Shown: positions 20,922-30,584 of the stretch, in pieces
How the letters are laid out: each line of letters begins with the position of its first letter
Numbering within the stretch: the stretch's first letter is position 1
NCBI GenBank assembly: GCA_037074615.1
Contig: CM073515.1
Span: 13,415,001-13,479,000, forward strand
Reading direction: 5' to 3'
DNA: 64,000 nt
From: Leucaena leucocephala
Lineage: Eukaryota > Streptophyta > Magnoliopsida > Fabales > Fabaceae
Position numbers and translations under genes: made by a program
The notes under the pieces: generated by a model
What the model was told of the DNA's origin: nothing
The model's database searches: none
Seen by the model: only the letters and a program-made list of their open reading frames with translations

Positions 20922-22010
20922 ATTTATGATGTGAAACTTGATTTTTACTGAAAAACTCCATGAAAAAAAACTCAATTTATGTAGCAAAAATCCATTTATG
21001 AAGCAAAATTGCAGTTTCGAAAGTCATAACTCGATCCATGTTTAAGGACAAACATGATTTTTGAAAAGTTGTTTTTTAACTTTCAGCACAAACACAAGTT
21101 TTAACAGGAAACACAAATTTTGAAAGTGGAGGCACAAAATTGGATTTAGCAGAAGTTTATATGCAAAGTTTTACTCAAATATAGAAGATGAAATTGATTT
21201 TTACCCAAGGACTCAATTTGGGTTGAGATGTGAGTTGAGTTAAAAAATTTGATTTTTTACTAATCCATGGCATGTTTAGAAAAAAGTTTATAAAAAAAAG
21301 AATTTTTGAATAGATTTAGGAAAGGGTTTTTAGAGAAAAGTTTATAGAAAAAAAGTAGTTCTAAATAAATTATTATTTGGATAGTTATTACCAGAAGAAC
21401 TTTTGTAATTAGAAAATTACTAAAAAGTGTATAATTTTATTAAAAATATGATAGATGAGAGAGTGTGGAGAAGAGAGGAGAGAGTGTGTAAGAAAAAATA
21501 AGAGCAAAATAGTAATTTGGTAGTTTATAAACTCTTTTACTATTCTAGAACATAATCTTAGTAGTTTATCTAAAACTTTAGTTTTAAACTATAATTTGGT
21601 CCAAAAGCCCTTTTAGTCCAATATGACTATTTTTTTTTTAAATTTTTCTAAATTAAAATTTGGGTCAAAAACCCTTTTTAAACTATTTTTTTTTCTAAAC
21701 AATCACGATTTCTAATTGCTAAACTCGATTTTAATGGGAAAACGATTTTTGTTTATTGAAACTCTAAGAACAAAGAACAAAACTTGATTTTAAAAAATTG
21801 AACACTTTAAGTTTAGAAATTGATTTAACAATACCAATTTGAGTTTATAAAACCAAAACTTTTATACTAAAGATTTCTTTGCCTTGAAAATTATTTAAAA
21901 CACAATTAAAAAAGTGCAAAACAAACTTCTTTAGACTCTATTATCATCAAAACATGGTTACAAGTTACAACAATCATGATTTGGTTCTTCAAACACCATG
22001 TGCATACCGT
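20922..22010. repeat. Second copy of the aaaactcgattt-rich block, containing a MITE
   Basis: 20927-21250 and 21703-21930 match 7056-7069 plus 13808-14420 in order. This copy lacks the copia element and so provides an empty-site comparison for it: atttatgatgtgaaacttg here against atttatgatgtaaa + actttat around the copia insertion. Conversely it has a MITE (21262-21702) that copy 1 lacks. Confidence 0.65.
21262..21702. mobile_element. Tourist-like MITE, copy D
   Basis: Shares internal text with the MITE family (gagaaaagtttatagaaaaa, tagtaatttggtagtttata, cttttactattctagaa, atatgactattt). Its ends (ggcatgtttaga and tctaaacaatc) are degraded. It is absent from the related block at 13803-14450, which fixes its approximate boundaries. 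The target duplication is not clear. Confidence 0.55.
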
Positions 22011-22598
22011 GTAAAAAACACACACAATATAAGTTCTAAATTTCACAATTTAGCTCACAAATTTTGAAAGAATACCTGAAAATTCCATGTGTAAAAGACA
22101 ACAAGACACAATGGTTAAAGAGACTATTGGAAATTTGGAATCAACTCCAAAGTTCACTTCTACATCGTTACCATTGACCCAGGATTGGCCTTGACCAACC
22201 ATGATTGGATGGTCACCAAATTATATATGTATGACGTGGCCTGGCTTTTGAGAGGGCAGTTTAAGTTTTTTTTTAGTTACTCACCCGGTTCACTAGAGTT
22301 TTGCCCTGACTATATCCGAATATAAGCCGCTTACCACTCGGACTAATCTCCGTTAATCTTTAAGTCTCTTTTGTTTTGTTTATCTTTTTGTTTTTTCTGT
22401 AGTCCTTTGGGCTTTTAGCATCTTCCTTTATAAAAAAAATTAATGGACTTATTTGAAATTAATTTATTTATAGAACTTGATTATAATTTTTTAAAAATTG
22501 TGTGCAGCAAATTAAATTTAATCATATTGTATATTACTATTTATGGATAAATTTATACATTAATCCGTTTATAAATAAATTAATTTAAAAAATTTATT
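22011..22598. other. Intergenic DNA without recognised features
   Basis: Mixed-composition sequence followed by AT-rich DNA. No coding-like frame and no clear repeat ends were found. Confidence 0.3.
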
Positions 22599-22829
22599 GC
22601 TGCTAGAGAGATTCAAACTCCCGCAGAGAAACACCATATACTTAATAGGTAAAAACCTTAACCACTTAGCCAAAACGACATCATTAACATTTATAGGTAG
22701 ATTTGTATTTTAAACCTCTTATAAATAAGTTAATTTAAAATTTATTGTGGCCTGAGAGATTCGAATTCTCGCAGAGAAACCCATGTCCTTATAGCAAGCA
22801 CATGCTTTAACTACTTGGACGAAGCGAAT
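22599..22829 (-). repeat. tRNA-Ser(GCT)-derived repeat, two units
   Basis: Read on the minus strand, 22680-22599 and 22828-22747 follow the layout of plant nuclear tRNA-Ser(GCT): the 5' gtcgctttggccgagtggtta region, a decayed anticodon arm, a variable arm, and the T-arm word gagagttcgaatctc near its 3' end. Both copies have lost the anticodon and contain mismatches in the stems, so they are not functional tRNAs. Each is followed by the same AT-rich linker (tttataggtagatttgtatt, ataaataagttaatttaaaa), so the repeating unit is tRNA plus linker, about 150 bp. Confidence 0.7.
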
Positions 22830-22969
22830 TCATTAATAGTTTAGTAGATAATTTAATTATATATGTTTTGATGGTATATTTATTTGATCAAAACAAATTA
22901 AATATTTTTTTTTCATTATTTTAGTTCAAAAATTGGGGGCCTTGGATTTTAAGCTTAAGCAATATAGGA

Positions 22970-23216
22970 TTATATATTGTTTTTTGAAATTTTTGTTTGA
23001 AGTGACACATTATGTAATTCTAAATAATATGAAGATTCAAATTGAAGATTCATGGAAGGATTCAATGACAGTGAAAGTTCTTGTGGATAATCAATTGGTT
23101 GGAAAAGGCATTTGAGGTTCCAAAAAAGAGATCGATGTGCACTAATTTGCAAAACATTCAAACCATTACGAGATCGATGTGCACTAATTTGCAAAACATT
23201 CAAACCATTACGAGTG
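22970..23216 (+). pseudogene. DCL2: Dicer-like C-terminal remnant, copy B, with an in-frame 42-bp duplication
   Basis: The frame reads MKIQIEDSWKDSMTVKVLVD, then NQLVGKGI, a stop, then GSKKEID. This aligns with copy A (1743) and with the dsRNA-binding end of Dicer-like proteins. The last helix follows as VH, stop, FAKHSNHYE. A 42-bp unit (23129-23170) is repeated perfectly at 23171-23212, adding 14 codons without changing the frame. Two TAA stops (one per unit) and a TGA break the frame. No upstream RNase III or helicase sequence is nearby. Confidence 0.6.
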
Positions 23217-23220
23217 TTAA

Positions 23221-24189
23221 ACATAATTCTACTTTATTACATGACATTGCATGTGTACGTTCTTCCATTTCATATATCATCAAACCGTGTATTCCATCAA
23301 CATTCACTATATGCATTCACAATTTTAGTCAACAGCCACCATATGTTTTGTTGAGCATGACAATCGTATATAACCAGTCACGTTCAATGCTTTCTCTAAC
23401 TAGGTCCATATAAATCCAATTGGCTAGAAGATGCATATAGGGACTTTCTATTGCAATTAATTTTTTGGTTAAAATTCATCCAACACCTTAAAATATTTTT
23501 TCAAATATATCTAATATCATAAGTATTTTGTGGTTCAATATATTGCGCTTTTAAAGTATTTTTTAAGAACACTTTTGTCCTTAAAGTACTCATATAATCC
23601 TATTTATAAGTCATTTTTAATATGCTTTATATAGAATAAGAAAAATTTTAAACATCGTTAACTATGCTATACAATTCAATAACTTTTTTAACTCTACTTG
23701 TATTTAATATATATTATATCCCATAGAACTAAAGTTAATATTATAATAAATGAATGGTAAAATGGCATATTCATGTATAAATATGACCAAAATAAATATT
23801 TTTCTCTGTCATATAAATAGAACTAGAGGATTATTTTTTCAAGAGCATTTTTAATCACCGTTAAATCTAAAAAAGTCTAATAATTGAATGTGTATTCATC
23901 ACCCTAAATATCTTTTTAAGCATTCAATATTTTAAAATAATTTTTTGGTACAATTTTACCTTTAAAATATTTGCTAAGTTAATTTCTTTTATTGCTTTTC
24001 TTTTCCTATTCCATATTTTTAACATTTTTAAATATTTTTTAGACTTATCTTCCATATTTTTAATCCTAATCTTTAACTATTTTTAGTATTGAGTAAAACT
24101 TGAGTGAAAAGCTTTCCAATATTTTAGTAATAATCTTAAATGTTTTCAGTCCAATACTCCATATTAAAAAACCAGAGAGATTGGAGAGC
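23221..24189. other. AT-rich intergenic DNA
   Basis: No coding-like frame, no repeats with clear ends. It corresponds in position, after a Dicer-like remnant, to 2300-3667 but is too diverged to align by eye. Confidence 0.3.
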
Positions 24190-25450
24190 AAGACTAGCTA
24201 CCCTAGATCCTTCGTCGTGACAACATGTCATACTTGGAAGCTTATTGTTGAAGGAGGTCAACAACATAGTGTTGAGCACAATCATAACTCAACACATTGA
24301 GAAGAGTATATGGTACAGTGGAAATTAACTCTAATAGGGAATGAGTTTTACCTAAATTAAAAGTTCAGGAACTCAGTCGTATAGAATTATAATTGAAAGA
24401 TTGGGTTGTAACTGAACTCAAATTTAAAATACTAAAAGATTAATTTTTTCAAATTTTAACCACATAAGAAAAAATGGTCTCACTGCAAATAGGAGTTAGA
24501 AAACAGAGAACATAAAATTTTTAATTTTTTTATTACAGCGATTTCAATGATTAAATACTAAGCTGCAAGTAAATATCTTGAGAAACAAGTTGAAGTAAGA
24601 TGTAATAAACTGCATAAGACTCTGTATTTTTGTGTACATACATGTGAATCTCTCATTGAGCAACCACGTAGACTTGTTGCATTGAATGTCGATCTTTGGA
24701 GAGTGAGGATAATTTCATCTGGATCAGTTTTTTTATCTCTCCTCCATCATCAACTTTGATTTCTAAGTTAATACGTATATATTAACAGTTAATAATAGTT
24801 TTAATATAATAAAATAAGTTAAAAAAAACAGCCAAGGAAAAAGTGTTTCAAAAGGTATAGTCATTCTCTTATTTTAACTTATCATTAAGCCTATCGTTAT
24901 AGTCATTCTATCATCTATTGTGGTAAACGGCCCCTCACTCTTTCCATTTGTTTTTTTTTTCTAATTGAAGAAGATTTTAGAAATTGTCGACATTCCCTCA
25001 TCTTAACTTGTCATTGGACCTATCATTATCACCATTGTGGTAAACGGTCCCTCTAGCATTTTCCCTTTAATTTTTGTCTAATTGAAGAAGAGTTTCAGAA
25101 GGTATAGCTATTCTCTTATCTTAACTCGCAATTTGGCCTATTTTTATCGTCATTATCTCATCTATTGTGGTAAACGGAGAAAAAAATATAACTGAGGGAA
25201 CTTTTGTCTTTCTTACCAAGAAATTCAAATCGCATTTTGCACTGGCCAACCAATTTGGGAATTGCCATATTCAAAGCATCATTTTGGGTTTTGAAAGTTT
25301 TAAGGGTATTTATTTTATTGGAATTTTCCCTAGTGCATATTCATTATAATTAAATAAAATTCAGGAATTATTGAACAACACTATCTGATTTTTATTTTAT
25401 AAAAATAAGTAAATTGGATATTCATATAATCATATTCATCATTTTGCCTT
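24190..25450. repeat. Dispersed duplicated block, copy 2
   Basis: 24190-24320 matches 3690-3830 (gacaacatgtcatacttgga, gagaagagtatatggtaca); 24537-24770 matches 3965-4200; 25336-25450 matches 5287-5400. In between, 24860-25160 contains three degenerate copies of a ~100-bp unit (cattctatcatctattgtgg, taaacggcccctc, tttttgtctaattgaagaag); related copies are at 42945-43290. The order is the same as in copy 1, supporting an ancient segmental duplication that included the Dicer-like gene end. Confidence 0.55.
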
Positions 25451-25458
25451 GTGCTTTT

Positions 25459-25700
25459 TTATGAGACGCAATAATACAAAAAAGAACAAAAAAAGAACAG
25501 CAAGCTATCATTAATGACACCACTTAGGTTGCTCAAACATTTCTCATACTGTGTCTCCATGTGCTTGAGAATCCATTGTATACGTGCCAAATATTGTGAA
25601 TTTATGGAATCGTTCATGCGACCCAGAAACGGTGGTTGATCTGTGCCATAACGAGAAATTGATCTCAAATCAAATACTTTCTGTTCCTTCTGAGTAATTT
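25459..25700 (-). pseudogene. Unrecognised coding-like fragment
   Basis: The minus strand has an open frame of about 70-80 codons including FDLRSISRYGTDQPPFLG, RMNDSINSQYLARIQWILKH and METQYEKCLSNLSGVIND. Composition and length suggest a genuine exon, but I do not recognise the protein. A shortened counterpart is at 5400-5445 (wording caccgttt/catgtgacccagaaacc). It lies in the duplicated block that follows the Dicer-like remnants. No start or splice sites can be fixed. Confidence 0.35.
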
Positions 25701-26313
25701 TACTAGTAATAATGTTAGCTTGATTAGGGAGAAATAATAATGAGATGAAGAATCATCATATTCATGAAAAAACAATATGCTTATAGTAGTTCACTTAGAT
25801 TTACACACTAATTTACCTTTTTTGAAGGTGATTCTAGTTCACAAACTCTTAAGAATTTAATGAGAGAGACTTAAGTTACTCTCTCTCTCTCTCGTTAATA
25901 GAGACTCCACATCATTCACACACTTAACCTATGAACTATGATCTTTTATATAGTTTTAGAGTCACTTAATAACAAATTGATTAACAGTAAACAACTTTAA
26001 CTAATTCTTAATTTAACCTTCTAACAACTAAAGTTGTTTTTTTTTAAAAAAAATTATTTCTTTTTTAATATTTGTCCTGCAAATATTTGATACATATCTT
26101 CTTGATAAGACAAGACTCCTTTTGAATTTGATGAGGCAAGACTCTGATATTGTGCTTTATGAAACAAGACTCTATATACTTTACTCGAGTGCATAGTATC
26201 TACTTACTGCATACTGCATGATAGTTTAGGCCTATTAATCCTCAGTTTCCTACTGGACACAGATTATCTCCTCTACCTGGACACACCACAATTTCAATTT
26301 ACTTAGGAGACAT
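25701..26313. other. AT-rich intergenic DNA
   Basis: Contains a short CT microsatellite near 25880 and, at 26079-26200, the continuation of the duplicated block (aatatttgatacatatcttc matches 5465-5485). No gene seen. Confidence 0.35.
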
Positions 26314-26578
26314 CACATGCCTTAACCACTCGCCCAAAGCGACATTATTAATATTTATGGGTAGATTTACACTTTAACCCTTTTATAAATAAGTTAATTT
26401 AAAAAATTCATTATAGCCTGAGAGATTCAAACTCTTGCTAAGAAACCCCATGTACTTAACAGGCACATGCCTTAACCACTCGACCAAAGCATCATTAATA
26501 TTTATAGGTAGATTTATATTTTAACCCTTCTATAAATAAGTTAATTTAAAAATTCATTGTCGCCCAAGAGATTTGAAA
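26314..26578 (-). repeat. tRNA-Ser(GCT)-derived repeat, one full and two partial units
   Basis: On the minus strand, 26491-26412 is a nearly complete tRNA-Ser-like copy in which the anticodon GCT has become GTT (gtgcctgttaagtac). 26343-26314 is only the 5' third and 26578-26558 only the 3' end. The same AT-rich linker as at 22681-22746 separates them. The last partial unit runs directly into the third Dicer-like remnant at 26580. Confidence 0.68.
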
Positions 26579-26579
26579 G

Positions 26580-26650
26580 GCAGAGAAAACACTAAAGACA
26601 CATCAAAAGACAGAGGTGTATGATGTTTGCCAGAAACATAATCTATATTA
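26580..26650 (+). pseudogene. DCL2: Dicer-like remnant, copy C (short)
   Basis: agacacatcaaaagacagag followed by gtgtatgatgtttgccagaa matches 1806-1850 of copy A and would read KTHQKTE(V)YDVCQKHN. The homology stops at about 26645, where the dispersed block (tattacaacgacttcaataa) begins. The piece is only about 65 bp, but the match is close. Confidence 0.5.
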
Positions 26651-28004
26651 CAACGACTTCAATAATTAAATATGTATTAACAGTTAATACTACTTTTAAT
26701 ATACCTAAAGTCATCAAAATCCTAAGCAGCAAGTGAATATCTTGAGAAACGAGTCGAAATCAAATGCAATAAACTGCAACACTCCTGTATTTTTGTGTAA
26801 ATGTGGATTTCTCATTGGAGACTGTGGAAGTCATTTGTACATGATCTGGAATCCATTGCACTATTTGTGCAATTGCAACAATATTTTACTCTCGGCAACT
26901 ATCTCTCCTAATGCAATATCGAATATAATTGATCTATTGCTTTGTGTGGATCTCCTCCAGTCTTCTTCATTTTCTATACTTTTAATAAGTTTTAATTTTT
27001 ATCTCTATATTTTTTTGTTATTTTTTATCCTCATATTTTATATTATTTAAAACTTTAATCTCTATATTGAAGTTAACACACTCATGTTATATTCTGTTAA
27101 ATAAACTGATGTGAACTACTGACTAAATCTGACATAGTTTATTTGTAAGAACTAAATCTAAAATTTGTTAAAAATATTAATATTTTAAATAATGTTTCTT
27201 ATAACTCATTTTGTTTGGCTGCTAGCTACCGGTGGTGGTTTGATGGCCATACATCCAATTGTTGGTCATGGGCAATAAAAGGTCAAAGGTGAACTGCCAT
27301 TCTGGTGTTTTTTCATGCGTTAGAGAGATAAGACATAATAAATACACATAACTTTAATTTAATTTGATTTATGAGATAAATACACAATAAATGCCTACAA
27401 TCCAATCATCAGTTAAAAGTTCAAACTTTAAACCCAAATTCAATATTTAAAGAACGTGAAAAAATTCGTTGTTCAAAATTCTATTAAAAAATTAGATTTT
27501 CTTCGGGAAGCTGATTTAAATAATCCTTAAATTATCCATTAGTCTTTGTTTTTTCAAATTATATATATATATATATATTAATAATCTTATATCTATTATC
27601 ATATATCCTTTATCCGTTTAGTTATACTCCGACTGAAACAAACTCATATCATTAATTAGCCACTCATCCAATCATATTTTCTGAAGATAGTATCATTAAC
27701 AATAAGTCACGTTATCCTTTATATATATTGTGATTAGTGTAATTTCATATAGATTATATATTTCTCAGATGGATATAAAAATTATATCTACGTTGAACTT
27801 CTTGTATTTTAGAGAGAAAATAATAAAAGTTTAAATAACGTTTGATCATTCAAATGCCTCTAATGTGGCGTCAACAATAAGTCACATTATTTTTTATATT
27901 GCTGAAATAAATATTATTTGTTATAGATTATAATTTTTTTAATGATATATATTACTATATTTTGACTTGGTCAACGTTAAAAAGGTAAAAACTACACCTA
28001 TGTA
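26651..28004. other. AT-rich intergenic DNA with dispersed-block fragment
   Basis: 26645-26800 matches 3960-4075 and 37505-37620. It gives an empty-site comparison for the CACTA element at 33148. From 27190 on, words such as gttaaaaaggtaaaaactaca and gacgaggtgagag (27975, 29200) recur at 29370-29460, an inexact duplication. No gene seen. Confidence 0.35.
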
Positions 28005-29165
28005 CACTACAAAAAAATTAGTTTTTAGCGGCGATAAAAGTCGCCATTGAAAGGACAAAAGTTGTCACTGAATACATTTAGCGGCAATATTTTGTTGCTA
28101 CCTATAAGACTGTTGCTTATACACATTAGCGGTGAGATTGACAATTGAATATTGCCGCTGAATGTCAACAATCAGGGGCGAAAGTATATCGCCGCTGAAT
28201 GTCAACAATCAGGGGCGAAAGTATATCACCGCTGAATGTCAACAATCAGTAGTGACAATATGTCGCCCCTGAATGAACAATCGTAATTTAAATCATCCCA
28301 TAAAATATCAAATTACTTCAATTACTTAAACATATTTGAAAAAAAATAAAATTGTTTAGTTTATACATAAACATTATATAGGATGATCAATATTAGAAGT
28401 AGAAGAAGTAGGTACCTGTGGTTGCCCCCTCTGCATCAAGGCAACGAATTCAGCTTGTATCATTTGATCTATTTGCTCCATTAGTCTTTGCTTGAATTGC
28501 ACATGCTCTTCTTCCATCTTTGCACCATCTGCCTCAATTTTTTCTCTCTCCTGTTGAAATTTTTTATTAAACTCTTCTTACAATTGGGCATCCACAGTTT
28601 GCACAGCTGAACTATCACTAGATTGAGGGCGATTTCTCTTCCCTGAAGCTTCTGCTCCATACCCTTTCCCTCTTACATACATTGACCTCTCACCAAGAGC
28701 AGTCATTTGAGTATCAATCTCTAAATCTTGATCTTATTGTTGAGAAAGTTCGTGCATACAAGTCTATAATAAAAACATATAAAATTATTAGGATACAAAA
28801 TTGTTATTGAATCCCATCTTCTGCAGTGATAAAATATTGTCGCTGTAGAAACTATAGACTTTCTGCCATGACAAATATATGTCATCGCAATTACTATGAC
28901 CTTTTATAGTGACATTATGTGTCGCTGTCAAAAGTTTTACTTTCTGCGGCGATAAAATGAAGTCGCCGCTGAAAGTCTTATTTTCAGCGACGACTTCTTT
29001 GTTGTCGCAAAAACTCAAGACTTTTAGTGGTAACTTATTTGTCGCCGCATAAACTCAGGACTTTCAGCAGTTACTACTAAAGTTGTTGTTGAAAATATAC
29101 TTTCAGCAGTGACTTTTTTTGTCACCGCTAAAACATCATTGCCAAAACTTAAGTTTTTTGTAGTG
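28005..29165. mobile_element. CACTA (En/Spm-type) element, non-autonomous
   Basis: Starts cactacaaaaaaatta and ends ttttttgtagtg, the inverted CACTA terminus. Both subterminal regions are packed with direct and inverted copies of a gcggcgac / gtcgccgc motif, typical of CACTA elements. A remnant of a CACTA-associated protein lies at 28395-28760. At 28154-28260 a 37-bp unit (gccgctgaatgtcaacaatc...) is repeated three times. The expected 3-bp target duplication is not clean: gta on the left, tac on the right. A related sequence without the insert at 29370-29460 brackets the insertion. Confidence 0.82.
28395..28760 (-). pseudogene. CACTA-associated transposase-like protein, C-terminal remnant
   Basis: On the minus strand: DQDLEIDTQMTALGERSMYV, RGKGYGAEASGKRNRPQSSD, then after a stop EEFNKKFQQEREKIEADGAK, then a glutamine- and methionine-rich helix LMEQIDQMIQAEFVALMQR. 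This is the usual C-terminal organisation of the plant CACTA-encoded protein often called Transposase_24 (G-E-R-x-x-Y-V-R-G-x-G-x-G followed by a coiled coil). Two stops occur in the frame. The N-terminal part and the separate transposase gene are missing, so the element would depend on a partner elsewhere. The plus-strand gene context has no relation to it. Confidence 0.65.
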
Positions 29166-30233
29166 TACCCTGGTGTGAAAAATCACATTTGCTGAATTGA
29201 ACTAAGGACGAGGTGAGAGCAAAAGTATTGTGCAAGTCAAAAACCACTCACATTACGAAGGTTTATTTTTAAAACGGCTGTTTATACAGTTTTATATATT
29301 TTAAATAATCTAATCATCCTATTATCATACCCTTTTATATAATTTATCCCTTTAGTTCATAATTTTTGACCTGGTCAACCATTAAAAAGATATAAATACA
29401 ACTACCGTGGCATGAAAACCACCGTGGCTGAATCAAACACAAGACGAGGTGAGAGGGAAAGCGTCGCACAAAAAACCACCCACGTCACGAAAGGTTATTT
29501 TCTCTCAACGTATCTAAAATTTATTTTATCATATATTATGTTTTAGCTATATCATAAATTCTTTTTTAATTTTCTATTAAAAGAATAACGTTGGGCTTGG
29601 CTAGGGAGAAAAGTGGGGAAGGAGTAGAGAGGAAAATATGAGCAAAAATTGTATTTTTTTTCTTTCTTAAATAGAGAGAGAAAAATATTGGATTTGTTCG
29701 GTCCACTACGGGAAAAGAATGCATTTTAATAATATTAACTCATGTAGAATGATTAAAAGGTTCGAGAGATAAATGGTATTGATGTTATCTTGTTTATTTT
29801 AGGAGGAGTAGAAAAAAATATTTTTATATACATAATTTTGTTTTTAGTCTATACGTGTATCCACATGATTCTCCATAAATTTAATTTCAAAAATGAAAAA
29901 AATATTGAAAAGAAAAATCATCAATAAATTTTAAATTATTCCTCCAGCCTCCGGCTGCAAGAAAAGTGTATTTTGAGGTATCTTCATCCTCCATTAGCAT
30001 AAAATAATTATAAATTAAATATATCAAGATTTTTTTGGCAAAAAAAAAAAACAAGCAAGATTAGATAAATAACATATACACACATGTCACTGATTAAGAT
30101 ATCAAGATTTTGTGTTGGACAATAACGAATACAAACGTGTGTGTGTATATATTTATATGTATATTATGCCATTTTATCCACTTCACTAAACTCCTGTCAA
30201 TTATTAAACTTTAGAAGCTATGTACTAAGTGGT

Positions 30234-30275
<42 letters not shown>

Positions 30276-30584
30276 TATCCCCTGATAAATAAATATATCA
30301 AGATTAGAAATATATATCTTCTGATATATAAACTTGATAAATAAATATATCAATATTAGATATATATATATATATATATATCCTGATATACAAACTTGAG
30401 AAGCTACGTACTAATGGTGTTATATAAATATATATATATATATATATATAATGCTATTTTAGCCACTTCACTACCTACGTACTTAGTGGTCTTAAATATA
30501 TCTTGATATTTTTTGTCCCTGTAGTTGGTGATAGTTTTATAATATAATAGCATTATAAGCAAGCTACACACATAAAGCACGAGC
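29166..30584. other. AT-rich intergenic DNA and TA microsatellites upstream of the CXC gene
   Basis: Holds three perfect or near-perfect (TA)n tracts, at about 30235-30272, 30361-30380 and 30428-30450. Around them a ~180-bp unit (cacttcactaaactcc, agaagctatgtactaagtgg, atatatcaagattag) is partly repeated. No TATA box can be singled out in this background. No coding sequence seen. Confidence 0.4.

Noticed and set aside
22599..22829. Functional tRNA-Ser genes
   Set aside because: The anticodon arms and several stem pairs are lost, so they are tRNA-derived repeats, not working tRNAs.
30141..30344. Open frame with an Ile-Tyr repeat
   Set aside because: It comes from (TA)n microsatellites and has no coding support.
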